Shown one piece after another: positions 9,552 to 19,376 of a stretch of DNA of 64,000 nt (the stretch's first letter is position 1; each line of letters opens with the position of its first letter). Below the pieces are notes generated by a model. That model saw only the letters and a list, made by a program, of their open reading frames with translations, ran no database searches and was not told where the DNA came from. Source of the DNA: Paenibacillus andongensis (GTDB taxonomy: Bacteria > Bacillota > Bacilli > Paenibacillales > NBRC-103111); NCBI RefSeq assembly GCF_025369935.1, contig NZ_CP104467.1, positions 4,967,001 through 5,031,000 of the forward strand. Reading direction: 5' to 3'. Position numbers and translations under genes: made by a program.

Positions 9552-10394
9552 TTAATTCGCTGTATGGTTTCCGTCCTCTACGTTCCTTAGATGATTCAAG
9601 AAATACCAAACGCTGTTAGATAGACGCTCAGCAGGCCGTGTAATGACACTCGCTACGATAGGTATTGATGTGAACGTTGTCCAAGGCAGCAGCCTCCCAT
9701 AAGACAGCTCTAAACGGGCTGCAGATTCCAAGATCACTCCGCACCCCATTCCCTGCATCACAAATTGTTTAACAGTCTCGGTGGAATCGAGATGCATGAT
9801 CTCCATATCCCATGTATCGTTGATGGGTATGGATATACCATCTCGAGATACGATCAGCTTTCGGCTATGGAATGGCAACGAAGGTTGAATACCTATCAAT
9901 CGTTCCTGAGCGAATGGCGTAACTCGGAATGAAAAATGGTCGTCTGGTGGCTGCAGCGTCATTCCGATATCAATGCTGCCCATTTTGACTAATCGCTCAA
10001 TTTCCTCATCTGTTCTTGTTTGCAGTTCTACGGTGATATCGGAATAGGTTTGAGTAAACGAAACCATGATTTTCGGTAACAAATAAGCGGCTACTACCTG
10101 GGAGGCAGCTACAATGATTTTGCCTCGACTCCCTAGGCGATATTCCTCCATGGTCCGATAAATCTGCCCTTCCAATGACAGCATGGTTTCTGCATACTCC
10201 ATCAGAGTATGTCCTGCATCCGTCAAAGCGATATCCCGGCCAACAACTGTAAACAGGGGAACTCCTACTTCCTGCTCTAAACGCTTAAGCTGCATGGATA
10301 TCGCTGGTTGGCTGACATAGGTTTCCTTGGCAACTTGAGTAATACTCCCCTTTTTAATCACTTGCATGAACAAGGACAAGTGTTTCGTATTCAT
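9552..10394 (-). CDS. LysR-family transcriptional regulator
   Basis: 280 aa from the ATG at 10394, which has GGAGG five bases upstream. The N-terminal winged HTH (about 1-60) contains the family pattern with SQPAISMQLKRLEQEVGVPLF. The effector-binding domain (about 90-280) has two alpha-beta lobes. It lies upstream of tcyABC on the same strand and divergent from the sufS-like gene. It probably regulates one or both, in line with LysR control of sulfur genes (CysL, CysB, YtlI) in other bacteria. The effector is unknown. Confidence 0.88.
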   Translation of the reverse strand: MNTKHLSLFMQVIKKGSITQVAKETYVSQPAISMQLKRLEQEVGVPLFTVVGRDIALTDAGHTLMEYAETMLSLEGQIYRTMEEYRLGSRGKIIVAASQVVAAYLLPKIMVSFTQTYSDITVELQTRTDEEIERLVKMGSIDIGMTLQPPDDHFSFRVTPFAQERLIGIQPSLPFHSRKLIVSRDGISIPINDTWDMEIMHLDSTETVKQFVMQGMGCGVILESAARLELSYGRLLPWTTFTSIPIVASVITRPAERLSNSVWYFLNHLRNVEDGNHTAN

Positions 10395-10406
10395 AAGGGC
10401 CTCCAT

Positions 10407-11742
<1,336 letters not shown>

Positions 11743-11970
11743 CAATAATATGGAGTAAAGGGTTTATTCCAAAGGCCAATTCCAAGGCATATTTTCCAAT
11801 TGTTACGTGAATAATAAACAAGCCGTTTCGCCATTCTTGCCCATTTTATCCCCACCATTACTAAAAGATTAGCGAGTTTGTCATATATTCTACTTGCGAG
11901 TTCAACAACGAATTCAAGAACTGTATTATACTATGGAATACATTGATATTTCTCTAAGATGGTGGTATAC

Positions 11971-13413
11971 ATGCGCAAACCTGACCGAACGAGTAAAAAA
12001 CCTCTCTATCAACAGATCTCTGATGAGATGGAGAGGAGTATTATACATGGCGAATATCCGCCCGGAAGTTTCTTGCCTTCCGAACGTAAGCTAGCCGAAC
12101 GACTGGAAGTTAACCGAAGCACGGTCGTACATGCCTATGAGGAATTACGTGCAAGAGGAATAGTGGAAAGTATCAGCGGAAGCGGCACAATGGTCAGCAA
12201 CCACATTTGGGGAATAAGGCCCAATCTAACACCCAATTGGCGTCAATATGTGGAAGGGGGCACATTTGCCCCAAATCTACCATACATCCGCCGGGTTCGT
12301 GAGGTTCTGCGTGAGCGAGAATCGATCATTGACTTTGCTAGTGGCGAGTTATCTGCCGACTTATTCCCCAATGAGGCGATTAAGCAAATAATGAGGGATA
12401 TTCCTTTCGAAGCCTACTTAGGATATGACGATCCGAGTGGTTATTTGCCGCTTAGAGAGACGCTTGTAGGTTTTTTGGAGGAAAAATTACATATTCGAGC
12501 GACAGAATCTTCCATCCTTATCACGTCCGGCTCACAACAATCTCTGTATTTGATTATGCAATGTTTGTTAGCACCTGGGGATGCGGTTGCCATTGAAGAC
12601 CCGTCTTATTACTATTCTTTGTCCATGTTCCAATCTGCCGGGCTCCGCATTTTTCGCTTACCTGTAAAAGAAAATGGCATCGAACCCGAAGACATTATGT
12701 CTTTGTACCGCCAACATCGCATTCGCATGATTTTTTTGAATCCGAACTATCAAAACCCGACAGGGACGATCCTTCATACATCTAAAAGAGAGTCCTTGCT
12801 GAAGATCGCAGCTGAACTCGGTATTCCCATCGTTGAAGATGATCCGTTCAGCCTTACTTCCTTTGATCATTCTACTCCTGATACGTTGAAATCCATTGAT
12901 ACTCACGGTTCCGTGCTCTATGTCGGTTCCTTATCCAAGATTGCAGCTTCAGGATTACGGATCGGTTGGTTGGTAGCTCCCCAAGCTGTCGTACAACGAT
13001 TAGCTGATGCTCGCCAGCAAATGGACTTTGGCCTAAGCATTGTCCCGCAGTGGCTTGCCAATAAATTTTTGAGTTCGGATTTGTTTGATCAGCATACGCT
13101 CTTCCTAAGAGACTCCCTTTCTCTGAAGCAGCATCTCATGATCAGATCCCTTCAACAAGAATTACCCGATCAACTCAGCTTTATCCCAGCTCGAGGAGGT
13201 CTAACTATATGGTGCAAGATCAAGGACAAGCTTGACGATCAGAAGTTGTTGGAGGAAGCGATCAAACGAGGAGTTGTGTTTATGCCAGGAACGGTATTTG
13301 GCTCTGAGCCCGGATATCTGAGATTAAGCTTTGCTCGTCCCTCTATGGATGAGATCGCTTCTGGCATATCCAAATTAGCTCAGGCTTTTCATGCATTAAC
13401 ACAGAAATGTTAA
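11971..13413 (+). CDS. MocR/PdxR-type GntR regulator with aminotransferase domain
   Basis: About 480 aa. Residues 1-75 are a GntR winged HTH (PLYQQISDEMERSIIHGEYPPG, LPSERKLAERLEVNRSTVVHAYEEL). A linker then joins a class I aminotransferase fold (about 110-475). The PLP lysine lies in YVGSLSKIAASGLRIGW, with NPNYQNPTG upstream. MocR proteins use the PLP fold as a sensor, commonly of vitamin B6 or amino acids. I chose the ATG at 11971 because GGTGG precedes it by five bases; an ATG at 11959 is also in frame. No pdx genes are adjacent, so the target is unknown. Confidence 0.88.
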   Translation: MRKPDRTSKKPLYQQISDEMERSIIHGEYPPGSFLPSERKLAERLEVNRSTVVHAYEELRARGIVESISGSGTMVSNHIWGIRPNLTPNWRQYVEGGTFAPNLPYIRRVREVLRERESIIDFASGELSADLFPNEAIKQIMRDIPFEAYLGYDDPSGYLPLRETLVGFLEEKLHIRATESSILITSGSQQSLYLIMQCLLAPGDAVAIEDPSYYYSLSMFQSAGLRIFRLPVKENGIEPEDIMSLYRQHRIRMIFLNPNYQNPTGTILHTSKRESLLKIAAELGIPIVEDDPFSLTSFDHSTPDTLKSIDTHGSVLYVGSLSKIAASGLRIGWLVAPQAVVQRLADARQQMDFGLSIVPQWLANKFLSSDLFDQHTLFLRDSLSLKQHLMIRSLQQELPDQLSFIPARGGLTIWCKIKDKLDDQKLLEEAIKRGVVFMPGTVFGSEPGYLRLSFARPSMDEIASGISKLAQAFHALTQKC

Positions 13414-13423
13414 TAGGATTGTG

Positions 13424-13462
13424 TAAGCTGCCCTTCGCGATTTACATCGGAAAGGCAGCTTA
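13424..13462 (+). terminator. Terminator after the MocR gene
   Basis: Arms TAAGCTGCC (13424-13432) and GGCAGCTTA (13454-13462) flank a long loop. The distal side is T/A-rich. It lies 10 bp past the stop codon. Confidence 0.6.
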
Positions 13463-13494
13463 TTATTTAACTTAAAATTTTGTGCTCCCAGCCC

Positions 13495-13547
13495 TTGACA
13501 TTGCTGCATGGCTCCAATACAATAAAAATGTAAGTAAGCACTTGCAT
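13495..13547 (+). promoter_or_regulatory. SigA promoter and TetR operator, copy 1
   Basis: A strong promoter: -35 TTGACA (13495-13500), 17-bp spacer, -10 TACAAT (13518-13523). Immediately downstream, at 13528-13547, is the imperfect palindrome ATGTAAGTAAGCACTTGCAT. It closely matches a palindrome before the exporter gene. Its position over the transcription start implies autorepression by the TetR protein. Confidence 0.75.
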
Positions 13548-13564
13548 TAAAGAAGGGTAGATCA

Positions 13565-14134
13565 ATGAGCAACAATCCAAGTACGAGTGATAAACTTCTA
13601 TTAGCCACAATCGATCTCATGGCAGAAAAAGGGTACGATGGCACGACGACCAAGGAAATCGCTGCTGCTGCCGGAGTGAACGAAGTCACGTTATTTCGCC
13701 ATTTCGGCACGAAAGAGAAGCTGCTAGCGGCTGCCTTCAATCGTTATCACTATGCCTTAGAGATGACAAAGCTTTTTAACGAATCTCTGACAGGCGAGCT
13801 GCATGAGGACCTTCTTATCATCAGCCGCAAGTACCATAATCTCATGAATCGAAATAGAAAACTGTTTCAGATCATTCAAAAAGGAAGCAGCAGTCTCCCA
13901 CCAGAAGTTTATCAGGAGGCTCACCGTCATCCTCAGGAACTTAAGAAGCTAATAACGAATTATTTGCTTTCCATGTCGGAGCAAGGTAAAGTGATCACTT
14001 CAAAACCTGATATCCAGGCATATGCTTTCATGTTGATGAATCATGGTGCGTTCAATAGCAACATGTCCCCCGTAGATTTGGACGAATTTATTGAAGAAAG
14101 CGTGCGGTTATTCGCTAGGGCATTAACTCCCTAG
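13565..14134 (+). CDS. TetR-family repressor
   Basis: 189 aa. The N-terminal TetR HTH runs from about 8 to 55 (LLLATIDLMAEKGYDGTTTKEIAAAAGVNEVTLFRHFGTKEKLL). The C-terminal helical ligand domain belongs to no family I can name. It is paired with an MFS exporter 63 bp downstream, a common arrangement in which the exported compound is the inducer. A dyad sits over its own promoter and another before the exporter gene. Its stop codon is embedded in a terminator hairpin. Confidence 0.9.
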   Translation: MSNNPSTSDKLLLATIDLMAEKGYDGTTTKEIAAAAGVNEVTLFRHFGTKEKLLAAAFNRYHYALEMTKLFNESLTGELHEDLLIISRKYHNLMNRNRKLFQIIQKGSSSLPPEVYQEAHRHPQELKKLITNYLLSMSEQGKVITSKPDIQAYAFMLMNHGAFNSNMSPVDLDEFIEESVRLFARALTP

Positions 14135-14141
14135 CTTTTTT
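14115..14141 (+). terminator. Terminator overlapping the tetR stop codon
   Basis: CTAGGG (14115-14120) pairs with CCCTAG (14129-14134), followed by six Ts. The stop codon is in the right arm. It would reduce read-through from tetR into the exporter gene. Confidence 0.65.
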
Positions 14142-14151
14142 ATAAACCCAC

Positions 14152-14171
14152 ATGCAAGTATGTACTTGCAT
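14152..14171 (+). promoter_or_regulatory. TetR operator, copy 2, before the exporter
   Basis: ATGCAAGTA / TACTTGCAT, 9-bp perfect inverted arms around a central TG. It is the better version of the dyad at 13528-13547. It lies 27 bp before the exporter ATG, so the same repressor should bind at both promoters. Confidence 0.7.
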
Positions 14172-14197
14172 TCATATTCAAAAAGGAGCGATGAACC

Positions 14198-15574
14198 ATG
14201 AATTCTGAAACCATGCTGCAAAAAGGCCCTATCTTAATGCGATTATTGATGTTTACCGTAATGATGTCATCGATGAGCGCCCTTATGTTTAACGTTGTAC
14301 TTCCTCAAATCAGCAAGGAGTTCCATCTTACTCTTGCTCAGGTGAGCTGGCTGTCATCCGCTTATACGCTTATCTATGCTTTTGGTACCGTGACCTATGG
14401 AAAACTGGCGGACCGATTTCAACTGAAGAGCCTGTTGACGTTCGGTCTGACGTTGTTTGCTGCGGGTTCTCTAATGGGGCTCATCTCCCAAACATTCTGG
14501 TTCGCACTTCTTGGAAGATGCCTGCAATCTGCTGGGGCTGCAGCTATTCCGGCCATTGCGCTGATTATCCCAGTAAGGTATTTTGCGCCTGAGAAGAGAG
14601 GCTCCGCATTAAGCATGACAGCTGTCGGGATTGCGCTCGGAAGTGCCCTTGCGCCTGTTATTTCCGCTACTATCGTCAGCTTTGCGAATTGGAGATGGCT
14701 GTTTCTGCCATCCCTATTGATTTTGTTACTGCTGCCGCTGTATCGAAAATATCTCGAGCATGAAGTGAAGCAAGCTCCGCGCAAATTCGATTGGCTTGGC
14801 GGAGGCTTGCTCGCCGCATCCATTGCGCTGCTTCTGCTCGGGGTCACGAATCGAACCTGGTGGTATTTGCTTGTCGGTTTAGCGACCTTAATCCTCTTCA
14901 TCATTCGAATTCGTACCGCCGAAGAACCCTTTATCCAACCTCGGTTGTTTCGCAACAAGAAGTATACCATCGCAATAACGCTGGCGTTTCTCATCAGCGG
15001 CATTGGTGTTTCCTTGTATTTCTTAACTCCGATTCTGTTTTCGCAAGTTTATCATCTTGGTTCCAATTGGATCGGTTTCGCCATGGTCCCTGCTGCGGCA
15101 GCCTCCGCCCTTCTAGGAAGAAAAGGCGGAAAACTAGCGGATCGGAAAGGCAATTCCTATTTGTTCTCTGTTGCTACCGGTGCTTTAATTATTTGTTTTG
15201 TCTTGTTGTCCATCTTTACAGGAATCTCGCCGTTATGGATCTCATTCTTTTTGATATTCGGTAACGTAGGCCAATCTTTCTTGCAGATTGCCATGTCCAA
15301 TTCCATTTCAATATCATTGCCCAAAGATCAGGTTGGAGTTGGTATGGGACTTTTCTCGATGGTCAGTTTTATTGCTCAAGGAATAGCTGCAGGCATTTAC
15401 GGTATTGTTGTTGCACAAGGTTCATCCGTGCATTGGAATCCATTAAATGTCGATCCGAACAGTTACGTATTCAGTAATTTTTATCTCATTCTTGCCGCGT
15501 TGCATGTGGGGATCTTGCTCTTCTACCACTTGCAATTCCGTACCAAGAATGCAAGCGTTGCATTAGAACATTGA
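14198..15574 (+). CDS. MFS drug exporter, DHA2 family, Tet(L)/Tet(K)-like
   Basis: 458 aa with about 14 hydrophobic segments. Motif A-like YGKLADRFQLKSLL lies in the loop after TM2, and motif C is in TM5 (GIALGSALAPVI). The length, topology and C-terminal region (PNSYVFSNFYLI) resemble Tet(L)-type proteins, but sequence divergence is large, so tetracycline is not implied. It should act as a proton-coupled drug or metabolite antiporter. AAAGGAG precedes the ATG. It is regulated by the adjacent TetR through the dyad at 14152-14171. Confidence 0.87.
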   Translation: MNSETMLQKGPILMRLLMFTVMMSSMSALMFNVVLPQISKEFHLTLAQVSWLSSAYTLIYAFGTVTYGKLADRFQLKSLLTFGLTLFAAGSLMGLISQTFWFALLGRCLQSAGAAAIPAIALIIPVRYFAPEKRGSALSMTAVGIALGSALAPVISATIVSFANWRWLFLPSLLILLLLPLYRKYLEHEVKQAPRKFDWLGGGLLAASIALLLLGVTNRTWWYLLVGLATLILFIIRIRTAEEPFIQPRLFRNKKYTIAITLAFLISGIGVSLYFLTPILFSQVYHLGSNWIGFAMVPAAAASALLGRKGGKLADRKGNSYLFSVATGALIICFVLLSIFTGISPLWISFFLIFGNVGQSFLQIAMSNSISISLPKDQVGVGMGLFSMVSFIAQGIAAGIYGIVVAQGSSVHWNPLNVDPNSYVFSNFYLILAALHVGILLFYHLQFRTKNASVALEH

Positions 15575-15605
15575 ACAAATCACGTTTAGGGGAGGGAACA
15601 TAAAG

Positions 15606-15929
15606 ATGAATGGTAATGTGAGGCAAATTTTTATCGACCAATTGCTTTCATGGCCTGAAGTAACTCAGCAGCCACACCGTTTCGGAGGGATTGAATTTCA
15701 GTTTATCGGAAAAGAAATTGGTCATCTACATGGAGATCATCTAGTCGACTTGCTCATGCCACGATCGATTCGCGATCAACTTATCGTTTCAGGGCGTGCG
15801 CAACCCCATCATATCTATCCTGATTCTGGTTGGGTATCTGTTTATTTAACGTCAAATGAGGATGTTACTAACGCCATTGAACTTCTACGATTCAAGTATG
15901 ATTATCTAGTGGCAAAACGAAATGAATGA
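15606..15929 (+). CDS. DUF5519 (luciferase-domain-like) protein
   Basis: 107 aa. The pattern GGIEFQFIGKEIGHLHGDHLVDLLMPRSIRDQLIVSGRAQPHH, then SGWVSVYLTSNEDVTNAIELLRF, matches the small luciferase-domain/DUF5519 family as I remember it. Its function is unknown. A GGAGG ribosome site precedes it and it follows the exporter by 31 bp, so it could be in the same transcript. Histidines in the middle (HLHGDH, HH) might bind a ligand or metal; this is inference. Confidence 0.7.
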   Translation: MNGNVRQIFIDQLLSWPEVTQQPHRFGGIEFQFIGKEIGHLHGDHLVDLLMPRSIRDQLIVSGRAQPHHIYPDSGWVSVYLTSNEDVTNAIELLRFKYDYLVAKRNE

Positions 15930-15967
15930 TGATAAGAGCACTCTATACTTTTTAGTTTGTTGTCGAT

Positions 15968-16002
15968 GGAAAACCCTCAGGCACTATGCCTGAGGGTTTT
16001 CC
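15968..16002. terminator. Strong hairpin terminator
   Basis: A 16-bp perfect stem (15968-15983 with 15987-16002) with a 3-base loop. It has AAAA on one side and TTTT on the other, so it can terminate in both directions. It ends the TetR-exporter-DUF5519 unit. Confidence 0.85.
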
Positions 16003-16292
16003 TGTATGTATGAATATCAGCAGGGTTTATTGTTCACAAAAATGTCGGATTGGCAATCAAATACGTAGAGTAAAATTTCATAATATTGGCATTCTATTAG
16101 GAAGTAAACATCCATTCTACCTGTACAGTAGGTGATCAAATAGATAAGTACAAAAAGCAAGAAAAATGGTTAATAAGGCTCTGTATCCTTATTGCTTCTC
16201 TCATGCTTCTTTCCTGGCTCCGACAGATGTTTGCAAATTCGCACTAACTGATTTCCCAAGTAATTTTCAAGCTGAAAAGGAGTACATCACAT
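16003..16292 (+). promoter_or_regulatory. Upstream region of cydABS
   Basis: 290 bp without a gene. It should contain the cyd promoter. One TTCACAA half-site resembling half of a Rex box occurs near 16031-16037, but the other half is missing. No promoter could be fixed with confidence. AAGGAG precedes the cydA ATG. Confidence 0.35.
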
Positions 16293-17636
16293 ATGGCCTA
16301 TGATCCCGTGCTTTACAGCCGAATGCTTACAGAACTTACATTCGCCTTCCATATAATCTTCGCTACCGTAGGTGTTGGTATTCCCATCATGATCGCATTC
16401 GCCGAATGGTCTGGCATTAAGCGAAACGATCCTTACTACCTGCTTCTTGCGCGGCGCTGGGCCCGCGGCTTCGTTATAACCGTCGCTGTTGGTGTTGTCA
16501 CAGGAACCGCAATAGGTCTCCAGCTAAGCCTGCTATGGCCGAGCTTTATGCGCGTTGCCGGCCAGGCGATTGCCTTGCCTTTGTTTATGGAGACCTTCGC
16601 CTTTTTCTTTGAAGCTATCTTCTTAGGCATCTATCTATACACTTGGGATCGATTTCGTAAGCCCATCACTCATTTCCTGCTCAGTATTCCGGTCATGCTC
16701 GGATCGTCAGCATCTGCTTTTTTTATCACAACCGTTAACGCGTTTATGAATACCCCGCAGGGCTTTAAGCTGGACAACGGCTCCATTACAAACATTCAGC
16801 CGCTTATAGCCATGTTCAATCCCGCTACCCCAACGAAGGTAGCACATGTGCTTTCTTCGGCTTATATGACAAGCGCCTTCGTCCTTGCGACGATAGCCGG
16901 CGCTGCTTTGCTTAAAAAGCGCGATTCGCTCTATCACCGTAAAGCACTCAAGCTAACGATGGTCGCTGCTCTTATTTTTTCAATGTCAACTGCACTCATT
17001 GGTGATCTTTCCGGGAAATTTTTGGCTAAATACCAACCCGAGAAACTGGCTGCCGCTGAATGGCATTTTGAGACGGCTAAACAGGTGCCGCTTGTTCTAG
17101 GGGGGATTTTAACAGAAGATCATCAGATTAAATACGGGTTTAAAATCCCTTTCGCCCTAAGTATTCTAGCTCACGATAACCCGAATTCGGTCGTTCAGGG
17201 CTTAAATGAAACACCTTTGGATGAGCGGCCCCCTCTTATTGTTCATTATTACTTTGATTCGATGGTCACGATAGGCATTTTCCTTACGGTACTTTCTATG
17301 CTATCTGTTTGGATGGTTTACAAATTAAAAAGTATCCAATATCCAAGTTGGGTGTTGAGGTTGATCGTCCTTTCAGGCCCTCTAGCCATTTTGGGGATTG
17401 AATTGGGTTGGATTTATGCTGAGGTAGGCAGACAGCCTTGGATCCTTCGAGGTTATATGAAGACCGTCCATGGAGCGACCACCTCCACACATGTGGATCT
17501 AATGCTCCTTTTGTTCTGCATCCTATATGTAGCGATTGGGTTAACTTTGGTCAAAGTGCTTAGGAAAATGTTCACGAACAGCGATGTACAAGATGAACTC
17601 AAGAGCAGAGGCATTGAGGGGGGACCTACACATTGA
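16293..17636 (+). CDS. cydA: Cytochrome bd quinol oxidase subunit I
   Basis: 447 aa with about nine TM helices. H20 in FAFHIIFATVGVG is the likely high-spin heme ligand. GRQPW near residue 373 is the invariant bd-oxidase motif in the Q-loop/TM region. The size (447 against about 520 in E. coli) shows the short Q-loop form, as in Geobacillus thermodenitrificans CydA and Bacillus YthA. It oxidises menaquinol and reduces oxygen to water in the cytoplasmic membrane. The stop codon overlaps the TTG start of cydB. Confidence 0.95.
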   Translation: MAYDPVLYSRMLTELTFAFHIIFATVGVGIPIMIAFAEWSGIKRNDPYYLLLARRWARGFVITVAVGVVTGTAIGLQLSLLWPSFMRVAGQAIALPLFMETFAFFFEAIFLGIYLYTWDRFRKPITHFLLSIPVMLGSSASAFFITTVNAFMNTPQGFKLDNGSITNIQPLIAMFNPATPTKVAHVLSSAYMTSAFVLATIAGAALLKKRDSLYHRKALKLTMVAALIFSMSTALIGDLSGKFLAKYQPEKLAAAEWHFETAKQVPLVLGGILTEDHQIKYGFKIPFALSILAHDNPNSVVQGLNETPLDERPPLIVHYYFDSMVTIGIFLTVLSMLSVWMVYKLKSIQYPSWVLRLIVLSGPLAILGIELGWIYAEVGRQPWILRGYMKTVHGATTSTHVDLMLLLFCILYVAIGLTLVKVLRKMFTNSDVQDELKSRGIEGGPTH

Positions 17637-18664
17637 AGTATGAGTTAATTGGCATTACAGTCCTATGGATATTTCTGTACGGCTATTTGATCGTTGCTTC
17701 TATTGATTTCGGGGCAGGCTTCTTCAGTTATTACTCCTATGCTACCGGAAAAAAACATCTGGTTGAAAACATCATCAAACGTTACTTATCACCCGTGTGG
17801 GAGGTTACGAATGTTTTCCTCGTTTTCTTCTTTGTCGGTATCGTCGGCTTCTTTCCAGATAGCTCGTATTACTTTGGAACAGCCCTTCTGGTGCCCGGAA
17901 GCATCGCGATTGTTCTACTTGCGATTCGCGGCTCTTATTATGCTTTTAGTATTTATGGACAAATGCAAAAGCAAAGCCACTTGTATACCTTTTTGTATGG
18001 AGCAACCGGGCTCCTCATTCCCGCTTCCTTATCAACCGTTCTGACGATATCGGAGGGCGGCTATATGACAGAGGAGAATGGCAAGGTTATTTTACACTTT
18101 AGCAAGCTATTCACAAGCTCTTATTCATGGTCGGTCGTGCTCCTTGCACTTGTTAGCGTTCTTTACATTTCTGCGATGTTTCTTTCCTACTATGCCAACA
18201 AAGCGCAGGATTATGAAGCACTCGAAATCGTCCGGGGCTACGCACTAGGTTGGAGTCCACCAACAATCGTGTGCAGTATATTTGTTTTTTTCGCTATTCG
18301 CTGGCACAATCCGGAGCATTTTCAGGCTATGCTTGATCTGTCTTGGATGTTCGTTGCTTCCTTACTTTGCTTCATAGCTGCCGTCTATCTGATATTTAAA
18401 CGAAAAAGCTTTGGCTGGGCATTTATTCTTGTCATGCTGCAATTCGCCTTTGCCTTCTTCGGATATGGAGCTTCCCACTTGCCGTATATCCTTTATCCGT
18501 TCATTACCATTCACCAAAATTTTACGAACGATGCGATGGCTATCTCCCTAATTGTCGTTTTCCTGGCAGGACTATGTCTGCTTATTCCATCACTTGTTCT
18601 ACTGATGAGACTGTTCCTGTTCGATGCTGAATATGTGCGAGGGAATCCTTCCAAGAAAGGGTGA
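17633..18664 (+). CDS. cydB: Cytochrome bd quinol oxidase subunit II
   Basis: 343 aa with about nine TM helices. The N-terminus (LIGITVLWIFLYGYLIVASIDFGAGFF) is the usual CydB start with the conserved D-F-G-A-G. The start codon is TTG at 17633, overlapping the cydA stop by 4 bases and preceded by a GAGGGGGG ribosome site. It forms the quasi-symmetric partner of CydA. The length matches the Geobacillus-type CydB (about 342 aa). Confidence 0.95.
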   Translation: MKYELIGITVLWIFLYGYLIVASIDFGAGFFSYYSYATGKKHLVENIIKRYLSPVWEVTNVFLVFFFVGIVGFFPDSSYYFGTALLVPGSIAIVLLAIRGSYYAFSIYGQMQKQSHLYTFLYGATGLLIPASLSTVLTISEGGYMTEENGKVILHFSKLFTSSYSWSVVLLALVSVLYISAMFLSYYANKAQDYEALEIVRGYALGWSPPTIVCSIFVFFAIRWHNPEHFQAMLDLSWMFVASLLCFIAAVYLIFKRKSFGWAFILVMLQFAFAFFGYGASHLPYILYPFITIHQNFTNDAMAISLIVVFLAGLCLLIPSLVLLMRLFLFDAEYVRGNPSKKG

Positions 18665-18669
18665 AAAAG

Positions 18670-18774
18670 ATGGATTTTTTTCTGCTTATGATTGCGCCTT
18701 TGCTGCTTGTGGCTTTTTCAATCGGAATTTTGTTCATGATGTTCTCACGAGGGCAGGATAAGTTTCCTGAATAA
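18670..18774 (+). CDS. cydS: CydS-like single-TM subunit of cytochrome bd
   Basis: A 34-aa peptide: MDFFLLMIAP, a hydrophobic helix to about residue 25, then a polar RGQDKFPE tail. It starts 5 bp after the cydB stop and has AAGGGTG five bases upstream of the ATG. Geobacillus thermodenitrificans cytochrome bd has a 33-aa CydS helix encoded at the same place. The position, size and profile support this assignment. Confidence 0.82.
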   Translation: MDFFLLMIAPLLLVAFSIGILFMMFSRGQDKFPE

Positions 18775-18832
18775 ATAACAAAAAGAGGATATACAGCTGC
18801 ATATCCCTGACCCATTCTCTATGTAAGTAATA

Positions 18833-18982
18833 TCATTTTAACTCTTGAAAGTTAACAATATATTCATCTAATTTTTGACTAAGATCTACTACTTTCTCAT
18901 GCGTTAAACTTCCGCGTATATACGCCTCTTCAATCATTTCAATGCGTAATGCTTCGATTTTCTCTAATAATAGTAGTTCCAT
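18833..18982 (-). CDS. Spo0E-like aspartyl-phosphate phosphatase
   Basis: A 49-aa helical-hairpin protein: MELLLLEKIEALRIEMIEEA, then a GSLTHEKVVDLSQKLDEYI core. The SQKLD motif is the Spo0E/YisI/YnzD signature (S-x-x-L-D), and the E-x-L-R-x-x-M start also fits. Such peptides dephosphorylate Spo0A-P and delay sporulation. A TATAAT box lies upstream on the same strand, near 19034-19039. The palindrome TGAAATATTATTTCA lies about 110 bp upstream. Confidence 0.85.
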   Translation of the reverse strand: MELLLLEKIEALRIEMIEEAYIRGSLTHEKVVDLSQKLDEYIVNFQELK

Positions 18983-19091
18983 CTCACTTATTCACACCAA
19001 TTCTGTTCAATGATGGTTTGTACAATAGCTATTATAGAACAGGACGCTGAAAAAGGTAATGATTGGGTCGATAATCTTTATGACAAATTTG

Positions 19092-19106
19092 TGAAATATT
19101 ATTTCA
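19092..19106. promoter_or_regulatory. Palindrome identical to the one upstream of murR
   Basis: TGAAATATTATTTCA, a 15-base dyad with one central base. The identical 15-mer occurs at 54744-54758 beside the murR promoter. It may be an RpiR-type operator acting on the spo0E-like gene. Confidence 0.45.
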
Positions 19107-19337
19107 ACATCAAATAAAATTTCTGTTTTTTTGCACCTCTTTGTAGATGGAACGACAAGGTTGTGCTCCATACAACAATAGACAAGCTAATCCGCGTTTA
19201 TCCACGCGAATGTTGTAAAATTCTGCATATACACACATTCTCACTAGACCGGACAAGCCTGTTAGCTAACGATGCTAAACAGGGGGAAAGCTTTACTTGC
19301 CCCACTTCCAAAAAGCATATAAATATCATTAAAAAAA

Positions 19338-19361
19338 GCCGCCGGATCTACGCCGGACGGC
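19338..19361 (-). terminator. Terminator of the arsR-SRPBCC operon
   Basis: GCCGCCGG (19338-19345) pairs with CCGG-A-CGGC (19353-19361, one bulge). Seven Ts follow on the minus strand. Confidence 0.75.
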
Positions 19362-19376
19362 CTCGTGATAAGAGAT

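Larger units (their letters stand above)
18983..19376. other. 394-bp spacer between spo0E-like and SRPBCC genes
   Basis: It contains the presumed spo0E-like promoter (minus-strand TATAAT near 19034), the palindrome TGAAATATTATTTCA at 19092-19106, and the SRPBCC terminator at 19338-19361. The rest, about 19110-19330, has no convincing gene. Confidence 0.5.

Noticed and set aside
14419..15003. 194-codon frame opposite the exporter
   Set aside because: Antisense to a well-supported MFS gene, basic and unstructured, no ribosome site.
14198..15574. Tetracycline resistance gene tet(L)
   Set aside because: Length and topology agree, but the sequence is far from Tet(L); only a family-level call is justified.
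16028..16040. Rex binding site before cydA
   Set aside because: Only one TTCACAA half-site is visible; the second arm is absent.
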